Assembly: GCA_052386635.1 (NCBI GenBank)
Contig: JBQTJY010000074.1
Span: 1-22,590 of the forward strand
DNA length: 22,590 nt
Direction of reading: 5' to 3'
From: VHBM01 sp052386635
GTDB lineage: Archaea; Thermoproteota; Nitrososphaeria; Nitrososphaerales; Nitrosopumilaceae
In this document: piece after piece, positions 6,975 through 14,618 of the stretch
How the letters are laid out: each line of letters opens with the position of its first letter
Numbering within the stretch: the first letter of the stretch is position 1
Translations under genes and position numbers: made by a program
The notes under the pieces: generated by a model
What the model was told of the DNA's origin: nothing
The model's input: only the letters and a program-made list of their open reading frames with translations
The model's database searches: none

Positions 6975-8294
6975 ATGGCAGACTCTAACAAAAATTCTTA
7001 CAAGAGGATTTTTTCAATGCTCAAAGAACATAACAAATGGTTTGAAAATTCCATTCCTCTAATAGCGAGTGAAAATGTTCCTAGTCCTGCAGTAAAAGAA
7101 GCAATAATTTCTGATTTTGGAAACCGTTACGCAGAAGGATGGCCTGGTGAACGTGTTTATGCTGGCTGTATATACATAGACAAAGTAGAGTTTGAATGCC
7201 TGAGGCTTGCAAAGGCTCTATTCAGAGCAGAATTTGCAGATGTACGGCCTATTTCTGGAGTTGTCGCAAATCTTGCCGTATATTGTGGATTTACTAATCC
7301 GGGGGATGTGATGCTTGCCCCATCAATTCCTGCTGGTGGACATATTTCACATGGAAAAAAGGAACATTCAGGTACTGCAGGTTTGGTTCATGGGCTTGAT
7401 ATAGAATTCTATCCTTTTGATGCCGAAGAAATGACAATAGATGTTGATAAGACAAAATGCAAAGTTGAGGAATTAAAGAACTCTAATAAATTGCCTAAAA
7501 TGGCAATGTTTGGAGGATCATTGTTTCTATTTCCTCATCCTGTAAAAGAACTAGCGGATTTTCTAAAAAGTTATAATATTCATATTAATTACGATGCTGC
7601 CCATGTAGCAGGTCTAATTGCGGGTGGACAGTTTCAAGATCCTTTGCGAGAGGGAGCTGACACCATGACTATGAGTACCCACAAGACTCTATTTGGACCA
7701 CAAGGTGGTTTGGTGTTAGGTTTTGAAAAACATGCTGAGGTAATCAAAAAAGCCACATTTCCGGGTCTTACAAGTAGCCATCACATACATCACATGGCTG
7801 CAAAAGCAATAACATTTGCAGAGGTTCTAGAATTTGGAAAGGATTATGCAAAACAGGTGATTAAAAATGCAAAGGCATTAGCTGAGGCATTAAGTGATTT
7901 TGGTTTCAAAGTGCTTGGAGAAAAAAGAGGATTTACAAAATCACACCAGATAGCTGTTAATGTTCTTGATTATTCTGATGGAGGAAAGGTAGAGGCAGAT
8001 TTAGAAAAAGCAAACATCATTGTAAACAGACAACTAATACCGGGAGATATCAAAGCAGGGCGAAATTATTATCATCCTGGAGGAATTAGGCTCGGTGTAT
8101 CTGAGATAACAAGACTAGGAATGAAAGAATCAGAAATGAGAGATGTTGCGGAATTTATTAAGCAGGTTGTAATTGAAAAAAAAGACCCTAAAAAACTTGC
8201 ACCAAAAATAAAATTGTTTAGAAGAGCTTATCAAAAAGTTCATTATTGTTTTGATAGAAAACTTGGCGCTTATGAATATGTAAAACTTCGATGA
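6975..8294 (+). CDS. glyA: Serine hydroxymethyltransferase
   Basis: A 439-residue PLP enzyme that interconverts serine and glycine while loading a C1 unit onto a folate/pterin carrier. Visible features: IPLIASEN near the N-terminus (27-34), the NRYAEGWPGERVYAG substrate region (50-64), DAAHVAGLIAGG (207-218) with the cofactor-contacting Asp and His, and STHKTLFGPQGG (234-245) in which Lys237 should carry PLP. The C-terminal domain continues with the GGIRLGVSEITRLGM region. Length matches archaeal and bacterial SHMT. It is monocistronic, divergent from the thermosome gene, and ends seven bases before the stop of the convergent polymerase gene. Confidence 0.97.
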   Translation: MADSNKNSYKRIFSMLKEHNKWFENSIPLIASENVPSPAVKEAIISDFGNRYAEGWPGERVYAGCIYIDKVEFECLRLAKALFRAEFADVRPISGVVANLAVYCGFTNPGDVMLAPSIPAGGHISHGKKEHSGTAGLVHGLDIEFYPFDAEEMTIDVDKTKCKVEELKNSNKLPKMAMFGGSLFLFPHPVKELADFLKSYNIHINYDAAHVAGLIAGGQFQDPLREGADTMTMSTHKTLFGPQGGLVLGFEKHAEVIKKATFPGLTSSHHIHHMAAKAITFAEVLEFGKDYAKQVIKNAKALAEALSDFGFKVLGEKRGFTKSHQIAVNVLDYSDGGKVEADLEKANIIVNRQLIPGDIKAGRNYYHPGGIRLGVSEITRLGMKESEMRDVAEFIKQVVIEKKDPKKLAPKIKLFRRAYQKVHYCFDRKLGAYEYVKLR

Positions 8295-8301
8295 TTATGA
8301 A

Positions 8302-11300
8302 TCAAGCGTAGTCTGTAAGAAGAAGTTGATCGCCCTTATTTTTGCCAAAGACCAAGTCAATCTCATCTGACAATGTTTGTACTCTAGTTTTTAGATAAGG
8401 GTTGGTTTCGTATTTTTCAGTTAATCGTTTAGCTAGTTTTAGATATTTTTCAACTGATGCTCTTGTAATTGTTTGAATGAGGTTGTTACCACAACTACAT
8501 TTTTGTGCTAGTGGAATTCGTCTAAAACTTTGGCCACATGCTGTGCATCTAAAACTTTGTTGTGCATATGCTCTGAGGTTTCCCATAATATCTGGTAAGA
8601 GATGGGTTGTGATCACGTGTGAAACAATCTCATTTGTGTCTATTGCATTGATAAGATCTGCATTTCTGATTTGCATGTCAAGTTTTTCAATCATGGAACC
8701 AAGTGTTGAATATGCACTTCGTGATTTAGATGTAGTAATGGTAGATGTTGTGTGGGTGTAATGGTAACCGTAAAACTCCTCTTTTGTTTCAAGTCGTGAT
8801 TTGAGTATCTCGATTGTAGTTATGCTTGCAGCTTTCTGATTTAGTGTTGTTGATTCGTAAAATGAGAGTGGAAATTTTTTTGTAACTTCAAAGTTATGAG
8901 CTTGTGGTTGTGATTCATGAGGTATGACTATTGGTTGTATGAGAAGTGGTGCATCCATAAGACCACCTATTCTATCTGAGAGAAACTGGCGAGAGAAATT
9001 TAGTAAACTATCCATTAAGAGCATAATAGAATCGGCATCGCCGTCAGCATCGCGTCGTTTAGCTGAGTGCCATATGGGAGTTGCAAAACAAACTTGTGTA
9101 TCTGTGAATCCAATAATTCTTCCAACAATACCAACAGATGTGTGTGGCGCAAGTCCAATTATTAGATGGCCTGTTAAGTCGTCAATGGTTTTAATATTAT
9201 AAAATTCGGTTTTTCTGTAGAGTTTTGTTAGTTCTGCATCTATGTATTTACATGCATTAACAAGATATTTTCCACATTCTATTGGAATTACTACGTCTTG
9301 TATTTTTAGCTCAATTATTTGTTCTAAGTTGTTTAGGGGATTGCCATCTTTGTCGTGAGTATAGCCAAGATTCTTTAGTTTTTCAATTGATGCCCCAATC
9401 CAAGACGGTTTAAAATGAGTGAGTGGACAATTGGTCACATCAAATCTTACAGTACCATCCTTGAAAACTGTCAGTTCATATTTTTGCCTAATGAGTCCTT
9501 TTTCAAGCGGTTCAGCAATTTTGCCTTGGCTGATTAGTTCTCTTACTCCCTTGAAAGGTTCTTGCGCACGGATTAAGGTTTTTTCTTGTGCTAAGAGTAG
9601 TGATGCTTTTAGTGGGAATAGTTTGTAGGAGTGTGATGGTGCTACTTTTTTACATTTTTGGCAGAAAGGAGAAGTGAGATTTTCTCTACATATTCGACAA
9701 GTGTATACAATTGAAGTTTTATTGCCACATTTTTGGCATGCTATGCCTATAGAAGGTTCATTACATTTTTGACAAATGCGATTGTGAATGTTAGAATAGA
9801 AACTATCATAATTTGATGCTTTTAGTAAGTCTCGTGTAGGACCGCCTTTATCACCTACTGGAAAAAGTACATGCACTGGGGGTTTCATCTGCCGCAAGGC
9901 AGCCTTTTCTGGCCTTCCAATTCTAACTCCTATTGATGTTGAAAATTTATTACGAATTATAATTCCTGAGTAGTTTGATATTAGTTTAGGTACAGTAAGT
10001 AAATCATCTAGTTTGATTGGATTTCTAAAAAGTAGATTAAAGAAAATTTTTGCTTCAGTATTTTTTAATGTGATGATATCATCTAAGACTTCGTGTGGGG
10101 TTCCAAGTTTTTCCAGAATGGGTTTGCATGTTTTTGGGTAGCAAATAACATCATTTTGGATATCAAGTGGTTGTAAAATGGTCTTAAATTCATCTATGGT
10201 AATTTGATCCCAATAATACAGGTAGTGTGGGTGTAATGGAATCTGGAAATCTAATGAGAGTGTTATTGCCTCATCTAAAGTTGGAATTTCGTTTAGAAAT
10301 CTAGTTAGATGTGTGTTTTTGCCATCTGGTTCATATTTAGAAAGTTTTTCACGTAGTTGCTCTATCCATATCTCTTCTACATAACCTGTTGGTATGAGTT
10401 GTGCGTTGTTTTCTAGGAAATCTCCAAATGAGATGAGAATATCTCCCAAATGAAGGATTTTTTCAATTTCGTTTTTTATTTTGATTGCATGCTTTACATC
10501 ATAAATTTTTATTACATTACCGTTTTTGAGTCTGACTATTGGTGTTTCTATTGAATCAACAAATGCTACAGTTGCGCCTTTGCCAGGCATATCAAGTTTA
10601 ACTTGGGTTCCGGTTGTTATGGTATGATCTAGAATCTCTGCTATTACAGGATGAATTCCAATGCATGCAAATCCTGTGTTACATGCTCTGCCATATCGAA
10701 GCCTAAATCCACCTAGTTTTTTTGGTACTGATAAAACAGATCTTCCAACGATTACTTCTTCCATTCTCTTAGCTGCTGAGTCTTCTTTATCTCCTGTTTG
10801 AATGGCGCCTTTTAGTTCGCTTAACCACTCCCATCCTTCTAGATTATATTGTTGAATTCTTTGGAGAAGTTTTTTGGATCTGCCTATAAGACCGTCGTTT
10901 AGAACACGTAAGGCCCCCCCTCTTACCCGATCAGTTTTAATGCGTTTCATGTTTTTGTGGTTAACTACTTCAAATGGATCAGTGTCAACCCCGTCTAGTT
11001 CTACAGGCAGGTTCGAAATTGTTGTTATTACGTCTGCATCAAGAACATGAAATTGAAAACTCCCTTGAGCCTCTCTTTCATAGACCCTTAATTCCTCAAT
11101 AAATCGGCCTGTTTCATCATCAAAGGAATTTGCTTGATATTTGCCTAGTCCTACTGCCTTTCTTACATGATCAGCTATTAACATGGTCACTGCCGATTCT
11201 GTTCCACCTGCTGATCTCATTGGACCAGCAATAGATACTGATAGGTATTCAGAGCCGTCTTTGTTTTGTTTGATCTTGACCTTGCTTATTCCTTGTAATG

Positions 11301-11688
11301 GTGCGATGGTAACGCCTTCTGTTACTGTTGCAAGGCCTACTCTAACTGCAAGATCTAGTTTTTCTTCAAGTGGGGTATCTGGAGGTAAGTGTTTCCCTAA
11401 TGCAATTTCTTTTGAGATAATTAGTGCAGAGAGTTCCTTACCATTTGTTTTTAGAAGTTGCCTTAGATTGTCTGCTATATCTATGTCATGCATTTTCGCT
11501 ACACGATCAGCCAGATCAAATGCAATTTTTGGCTCTACTATTCCTGATGAATCTACTAGTGTTGATTTGGCACTTGCGGCTTTTTCAAAAATAGTATAGG
11601 CTTCTTTTGAGATGTTGGTGTAATAATCAAAATAGTGATCTGGCATTAAAATTTCTTTTATGTGAGATATTGTGTGGTTTTCAGACAT
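8302..11688 (-). CDS. polC: DNA polymerase D large (catalytic) subunit, DP2
   Basis: The 1128-residue catalytic subunit of the archaeal replicative polymerase PolD, a double-psi-barrel enzyme related to RNA polymerases. The catalytic loop is at 877-886 with Asp880, Asp882, Asp884 and Asp886 (KRRDADGDAD). Four zinc-ligand Cys pairs lie at 639/642, 651/654, 664/667 and 676/679, and a C-terminal set at 1048/1051/1064/1066. The last residues QLLLTDYA (1121-1128) fit a PCNA-interacting motif (Q, Leu at +3, aromatic at +6). No intein interrupts the gene, unlike many euryarchaeal DP2 genes. ATG start; the gene lies four bases downstream of GGGP synthase in one operon. Its partner DP1 lies at 15854-17284, across the putative origin. 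Confidence 0.97.
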   Translation of the reverse strand: MSENHTISHIKEILMPDHYFDYYTNISKEAYTIFEKAASAKSTLVDSSGIVEPKIAFDLADRVAKMHDIDIADNLRQLLKTNGKELSALIISKEIALGKHLPPDTPLEEKLDLAVRVGLATVTEGVTIAPLQGISKVKIKQNKDGSEYLSVSIAGPMRSAGGTESAVTMLIADHVRKAVGLGKYQANSFDDETGRFIEELRVYEREAQGSFQFHVLDADVITTISNLPVELDGVDTDPFEVVNHKNMKRIKTDRVRGGALRVLNDGLIGRSKKLLQRIQQYNLEGWEWLSELKGAIQTGDKEDSAAKRMEEVIVGRSVLSVPKKLGGFRLRYGRACNTGFACIGIHPVIAEILDHTITTGTQVKLDMPGKGATVAFVDSIETPIVRLKNGNVIKIYDVKHAIKIKNEIEKILHLGDILISFGDFLENNAQLIPTGYVEEIWIEQLREKLSKYEPDGKNTHLTRFLNEIPTLDEAITLSLDFQIPLHPHYLYYWDQITIDEFKTILQPLDIQNDVICYPKTCKPILEKLGTPHEVLDDIITLKNTEAKIFFNLLFRNPIKLDDLLTVPKLISNYSGIIIRNKFSTSIGVRIGRPEKAALRQMKPPVHVLFPVGDKGGPTRDLLKASNYDSFYSNIHNRICQKCNEPSIGIACQKCGNKTSIVYTCRICRENLTSPFCQKCKKVAPSHSYKLFPLKASLLLAQEKTLIRAQEPFKGVRELISQGKIAEPLEKGLIRQKYELTVFKDGTVRFDVTNCPLTHFKPSWIGASIEKLKNLGYTHDKDGNPLNNLEQIIELKIQDVVIPIECGKYLVNACKYIDAELTKLYRKTEFYNIKTIDDLTGHLIIGLAPHTSVGIVGRIIGFTDTQVCFATPIWHSAKRRDADGDADSIMLLMDSLLNFSRQFLSDRIGGLMDAPLLIQPIVIPHESQPQAHNFEVTKKFPLSFYESTTLNQKAASITTIEILKSRLETKEEFYGYHYTHTTSTITTSKSRSAYSTLGSMIEKLDMQIRNADLINAIDTNEIVSHVITTHLLPDIMGNLRAYAQQSFRCTACGQSFRRIPLAQKCSCGNNLIQTITRASVEKYLKLAKRLTEKYETNPYLKTRVQTLSDEIDLVFGKNKGDQLLLTDYA

Positions 11689-11692
11689 TATG

Positions 11693-12445
11693 TTATTTCT
11701 TTGTGTTTTGAATGGTTTTTGAGATTTTTGCCAGTCTTTTTAGACTATCTTTTTTCTCAAGTAAGGTACCAATTACCAAGATATCTGCTCCTGCTTTTAC
11801 AAGGGTTTTAGCAATCTTAGGATCTCTGATGCCTCCTCCAACAATAAGAATCCCTCCAAAGACCCTACGAACTTCCCTAATCATCTCTGGTTTTACATTT
11901 GAAGTCGCACCTGAGCCAGCTTCAAGATATACAAACCTCATCCCAAGAAACTGTGCTGCCAATGAGTAGGCGGCAGCAATTTTTGGTTTATCAAAAGGTA
12001 TTCCCCTAGCAGAGCCTACAAACCATGCTGATGTTCCCTCCCCAATCACCAGATATGCTGTTGGGAGTGGTTCTAAACCGAATTTTTTAACATTTGGTGC
12101 ACCAAGAGCTTGTGCTTGAGAAATAAAATATGGGTTTTCAGAATTCATTAATGAACTAAATAAAATTGCATCGGCGTGTGGAACCACACCCGTGATATTT
12201 CCTGGAAATAGAATTATTGGTATTTTGATTGTTTTTTTTAGATTTTTTACAAGCTCTGCCATCTCAATCTGATCTGTTGCAGAGGAGCCACCTACTAGTA
12301 TAGCCGAAGCACCTAGTTTTTCTACTTCTTTTGCAAGTTTTACTGCTGAATTTACATTAGAACCCTCAGAGTCGATTAAAACAAAGAGTAGTGTTGATTT
12401 CTTTTTTAGTTGTAATTTTAGGTTTGTCTCAACACGACCAGCCAT
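11693..12445 (-). CDS. Geranylgeranylglyceryl phosphate synthase
   Basis: A 250-residue TIM-barrel prenyltransferase that forms the first ether bond of archaeal membrane lipids, joining sn-glycerol-1-phosphate to geranylgeranyl diphosphate. Visible signatures: Asp25 in the LIDSEG strand (Mg/diphosphate site), FPGN (80-83), YLEAGSGA (173-180) and VGGGIR (202-207), both glycerol-phosphate binding loops, and GTLLE (226-230). Homologous bacterial PcrB enzymes exist, but archaeal context makes the lipid role the best reading. It starts with ATG, has a TATA-like box 28 bp upstream, and is the promoter-proximal gene of an operon with the PolD large subunit (four-base gap). Confidence 0.93.
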   Translation of the reverse strand: MAGRVETNLKLQLKKKSTLLFVLIDSEGSNVNSAVKLAKEVEKLGASAILVGGSSATDQIEMAELVKNLKKTIKIPIILFPGNITGVVPHADAILFSSLMNSENPYFISQAQALGAPNVKKFGLEPLPTAYLVIGEGTSAWFVGSARGIPFDKPKIAAAYSLAAQFLGMRFVYLEAGSGATSNVKPEMIREVRRVFGGILIVGGGIRDPKIAKTLVKAGADILVIGTLLEKKDSLKRLAKISKTIQNTKK

Positions 12446-12468
12446 AACAGTGAGGTTTTCTTGTGGTT

Positions 12469-12476
12469 CTTTAAAG
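12469..12476 (-). promoter_or_regulatory. TATA-like box of the GGGP synthase-polC operon
   Basis: CTTTAAAG, itself a palindrome, is centred 28 bp before the GGGP synthase ATG at 12445, suggesting a leaderless transcript. The adjoining TTTAATTGG (about 12478-12486) is 28-34 bp before the divergent ATG at 12512 and may be that gene's TATA element, so the two promoters are nearly back to back. Confidence 0.45.
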
Positions 12477-12511
12477 TTTAATTGGAATGAGTTATACAGA
12501 GTTGTATAGCT

Positions 12512-12874
12512 ATGGGAGATTCTGAAATTTATAGATTTAATAACATTATTAATGAAATTATCAAAAAATCATTATTTACAGAACGACAAATTGAAATAAT
12601 TTTAAGACATAAAAATTTGATAGAGTTTAAACTTAGTATCTCAAAAGGCGCGTATTACAGGCAAGTAAATCAGTCTAGAGAAAAGTTGTTGAGATTTTAT
12701 TATTCAATTATTTTACTTCGTGGTTTAGGCATAGTCTTGCCTGATGATATTGATATGATATCTCAGCTTTCTGAGAAGATTTCTGTGATAAAAGATGGTG
12801 ATGTTTTTCCCGAACGGGAGTTAGAAATCATTGATGTGATAGATAGAATGGTCAGACAGTTAAGTAAGGTGTGA
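12512..12874 (+). CDS. Putative helix-turn-helix protein, unknown function
   Basis: A 120-residue, mostly helical and basic protein. FTERQIEIIL (22-31) resembles the first helix of sigma-region-4/LuxR-like HTH domains. The following SKGAYYRQVNQSREKLL segment (44-60) could supply a recognition helix, and a hydrophobic helix and an acidic C-terminal half follow. There is no signal peptide or membrane segment. I do not recognise a named family; DNA binding is inference from the helix pattern. It is the first of four small putative regulators between the GGGP synthase-polC operon and the origin-like region, and is divergent from that operon. Confidence 0.65.
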   Translation: MGDSEIYRFNNIINEIIKKSLFTERQIEIILRHKNLIEFKLSISKGAYYRQVNQSREKLLRFYYSIILLRGLGIVLPDDIDMISQLSEKISVIKDGDVFPERELEIIDVIDRMVRQLSKV

Positions 12875-12990
12875 TTTTTGGTGTTGTAATAGGGTTTTTC
12901 GTGTTTGGTTAATGATATTTTTGTTTAGTGTAAAGTGTGAAATTATGTTGTTCTATTATGATAAATCACAAACAATGGTATGTGTTTGTG

Positions 12991-13554
12991 ATGTTGGTTG
13001 AAATTCCTGATCCTGAAGTGATGTTGGGTATAGTTATTGCATTTTTTGTTGGTTTGTTTGCATTGTATTTATACATAAAAATTCGTGGTTTGAAGTCTAA
13101 TTCATCTGCATCAAATTTAGAGCGTTTGGATTATTATGAAAGACAATTAATTGATATGAAAATACGTTTGGATATGCTAGATTTGGATGCTGAAGCACGA
13201 TTTGATAGTAATAATCAACAGGATTCAAAACCGTTGTTAGAACATATGCCTAAAAAACAGGAATTAATCAAAAGTATTATGGTTCCAAGTTCTAAAAAAC
13301 AACGGCTACCAAACTTGAATTCTAATGATATGATAGATGTGATATTAGGATTAATCATGGAAAAGCCAATGACATCACATGATATACAAATCACAATAGG
13401 TAGAACTAGAGAGCATGTTTCCAGATTAATGAAAAAGCTTTACCAAGATGGGTTGGTGGAGAGAAACATCAAATCCAAACCATATACATATTCTATCACA
13501 GAGTCAGGTAAGTCAAAGGTTGGTTTAATGAAAACCAGTTCTATAACAGCCTAG
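12991..13554 (+). CDS. Membrane-anchored winged-helix transcription regulator (putative)
   Basis: With the ATG at 12991 the protein has 187 residues in three parts: one hydrophobic helix at about 11-31 (MLGIVIAFFVGLFALYLY), a charged, probably coiled segment at 42-70 followed by a polar linker, and a winged helix at about 113-175. In the winged helix, TSHDIQITIGRTREHVSRLMKKL matches helix-turn-recognition helix and the segment around LVERNIKSKPYTYSIT the wing of MarR/ArsR-like regulators. A DNA-binding domain tethered to the membrane by its N-terminus is the natural reading. Other starts (GTG 12937, ATG 12958) would lengthen the N-terminus; 12991 is preferred because a TATGATAAAT element lies about 27 bp upstream. 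The target is unknown. Confidence 0.72.
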   Translation: MLVEIPDPEVMLGIVIAFFVGLFALYLYIKIRGLKSNSSASNLERLDYYERQLIDMKIRLDMLDLDAEARFDSNNQQDSKPLLEHMPKKQELIKSIMVPSSKKQRLPNLNSNDMIDVILGLIMEKPMTSHDIQITIGRTREHVSRLMKKLYQDGLVERNIKSKPYTYSITESGKSKVGLMKTSSITA

Positions 13555-13601
13555 TTTTATTCAATATTTATATTAAAATCATAAATCAATAATAAATAAA
13601 G

Positions 13602-13616
13602 TTATATATATTATAA
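13602..13616 (+). promoter_or_regulatory. TATA element of the AbrB-like gene
   Basis: The stretch TTATATATATTATAA lies about 17-31 bp before the ATG at 13633, within a ~75 bp region that is almost pure A/T (13557-13630). A leaderless start at 13633, or a short leader for the ATG at 13648, is consistent with it. Confidence 0.5.
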
Positions 13617-13632
13617 TTCTATAAACTATTGT

Positions 13633-13791
13633 ATGATAAATGAGAGTATGGAATTAGTAAAAATAACCTCTGGAGGTACAATCTCTATTCCAAAACAGTT
13701 CAGACGTTATTTAGAGATGCAAAAGGGGGATTATGTAAGGATGGTTTTAGAAGGCGACCACATCCTCGTTAAAAAAGTGAATATTTCTTAA
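13633..13791 (+). CDS. AbrB/MazE/SpoVT-type DNA-binding protein, 52 residues
   Basis: A short open frame encoding a single swapped-hairpin AbrB domain. The pattern is VKITSGGTISIPKQFRRYLEM, then KGDYVRMVLEGDHILVKKV: a beta strand, the conserved Gly and Ile-Pro-x-x-x-Arg element, a helix, GD turn and closing strands, as in SpoVT/AbrB proteins and archaeal antitoxin-like regulators. Start is ATG 13633, or ATG 13648 giving 47 residues beginning MELVKI; most homologues begin close to the latter. The stop overlaps the stop of the convergent winged-helix gene by four bases. Such proteins dimerise to bind DNA and are either free transcription factors or antitoxins. No toxin gene (PIN, MazF-like) adjoins it, so a stand-alone regulator is the better guess. 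Confidence 0.82.
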   Translation: MINESMELVKITSGGTISIPKQFRRYLEMQKGDYVRMVLEGDHILVKKVNIS

Positions 13792-14180
13792 AATTCTGGG
13801 TGTTTTTGTGAAATTTTAATAGTTTGATACGTCCATTCTCTGCCTGTTTTTAGGCGTTCTATTCGTCCTTTAGAAGCAAATCTAGATAGGTATGTGGAGA
13901 TTATGCTTAGTTTTATTGGTTCCTCATATTCATCTTCATATTTTTCTAATATTATGGATGATGTGAACTTGCCTATGGGGAAGTATTTGTCTACTATATT
14001 CCATATTTTCCCTCCCACCGAGTCTAAATTGGTTGTTGTTTCCTGGCCTTCAATATTCATAAGGTCCATTAACTCAAATATTTTGAGGATTTTTTCCCTA
14101 GTTACATTGCCCTCGATATTAAAATTGTATTTTGCTCCTTCAGGGTCTTCTAAGTCTATTCGTATACGCTTCCTAGCCAT
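13788..14180 (-). CDS. Putative winged-helix protein next to the origin region
   Basis: With the ATG at 14178-14180 this is a 130-residue protein starting MARKRIRIDLEDPEG. The C-terminal half (about residues 65-125) has the order helix, helix, LSIISTYLSRFASKGRIERLK, GREWTYQ, which looks like a winged helix with its wing. The N-terminal half has strand-rich text (AKYNFNIEG) followed by an acidic helix. An upstream ATG at 14255 would add 25 residues, but that stretch is encoded by TGTTAACA-containing DNA and looks non-coding. The first TGTTAACA palindrome (14201-14208) sits 21-28 bp before the chosen start, where a TATA box would be expected, so autoregulation is possible. Function unknown. Confidence 0.65.
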   Translation of the reverse strand: MARKRIRIDLEDPEGAKYNFNIEGNVTREKILKIFELMDLMNIEGQETTTNLDSVGGKIWNIVDKYFPIGKFTSSIILEKYEDEYEEPIKLSIISTYLSRFASKGRIERLKTGREWTYQTIKISQKHPEF

Positions 14181-14340
14181 TGCGATCAGTGACAGTAACA
14201 TGTTAACAATTGAATGGATCCGGTAAGTTTTGTTAACAATATAGTTTGTTAACATTGACTGTATAAGCCACGCCTAAGCAATTTTTTTATTTTAACATTA
14301 TCTGGTTTTTTTATATACTAGTTCTCTTGGCCTTTCATGC

Positions 14341-14365
14341 CTGGAGTGGAAATAATAGGGTCAAA
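14341..14365 (+). repeat. ORB-like element 1
   Basis: Begins CTGGAGTGGAAATAATAGGG and runs on into TCAAA. It matches element 2 at 24 of 25 positions (A instead of G in the G-run). The GTGGAAA core plus downstream G-run resembles, as I recall them, the Orc1/Cdc6 binding boxes of Sulfolobus and Pyrococcus origins. Confidence 0.75.
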
Positions 14366-14402
14366 CCTTCGATATTAACAATGTTAACGTCTATTTTAAC
14401 GG

Positions 14403-14427
14403 CTGGAGTGGAAATAATGGGGTCAAA
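14403..14427 (+). repeat. ORB-like element 2
   Basis: Begins CTGGAGTGGAAATAATGGGG and runs on into TCAAA. It is a direct repeat of element 1, 62 bp downstream, about six helical turns, so both would lie on the same face of the DNA. Confidence 0.77.
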
Positions 14428-14484
14428 ATAACTAGTTTTAATGTCTAACTTAACAAAATGTTAACAATTGTTTTAGAGCTACTC

Positions 14485-14504
14485 ACACACCGATATTTCC
14501 ACTC
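14485..14504 (-). repeat. ORB-like element 3 (inverted, partial)
   Basis: On the minus strand this reads GAGTGGAAATATCGGTGTGT. The first 11 bases are identical to the core of elements 1 and 2, followed by an interrupted G-run. Its opposite orientation makes the G-rich sides face the interval 14428-14484, the arrangement seen around unwinding elements in other archaeal origins. Confidence 0.65.
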
Positions 14505-14611
14505 TTTTTATTATAAAAAATTTTGAAAAGAAAAAATCTAACTAAAATTATTTAATTCTAAACTAAACTACAGTTAGTTACCTATCCTAAACATAATACA
14601 TGTAGGATTTG

Positions 14612-14618
14612 TTATAAT
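14612..14618 (+). promoter_or_regulatory. TATA-like box of orc1/cdc6
   Basis: TTATAAT is centred 30 bp before the ATG at 14645. AGGTG at 14631-14635, complementary to the 3' end of archaeal 16S rRNA, lies nine bases before the same ATG. Both favour 14645 over the in-frame GTG at 14633. Confidence 0.5.

Larger units (their letters stand above)
14201..14466. repeat. Cluster of TGTTAACA palindromes in the origin region
   Basis: Perfect 8-bp palindromes TGTTAACA occur at 14201-14208, 14231-14238, 14247-14254 and 14459-14466, with a one-mismatch copy (TGTTAACG) at 14382-14389. TTAACA or TTAACG elements outside these palindromes occur at 14292, 14375, 14396 and 14450. The first three sit just upstream of the winged-helix gene; the others flank ORB-like element 2. 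They may be operator sites for a dimeric regulator or additional initiator contacts. Confidence 0.6.

Noticed and set aside
8865..8876. GAGTGGAAAT inside the PolD large subunit gene, similar to the ORB core
   Set aside because: It lacks the following A/T spacer plus G-run, is isolated and lies in conserved coding sequence; a chance match.
11183..11599. 138-codon plus-strand frame opposite the PolD large subunit N-terminus
   Set aside because: Antisense shadow of a conserved coding region, with Ser/Leu-rich nonsense composition.
14181..14255. N-terminal extension of the winged-helix gene to ATG 14255
   Set aside because: The added 25 residues are encoded by the repeat-bearing DNA and do not look like the start of the domain, which begins well at MARKRIRI.
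14539..14580. Inverted repeat TAACTAA/TTAGTTA as a possible terminator or RNA hairpin
   Set aside because: Only seven A/T-rich pairs with a 28-base loop; too weak to call on its own, so only noted within the origin region.
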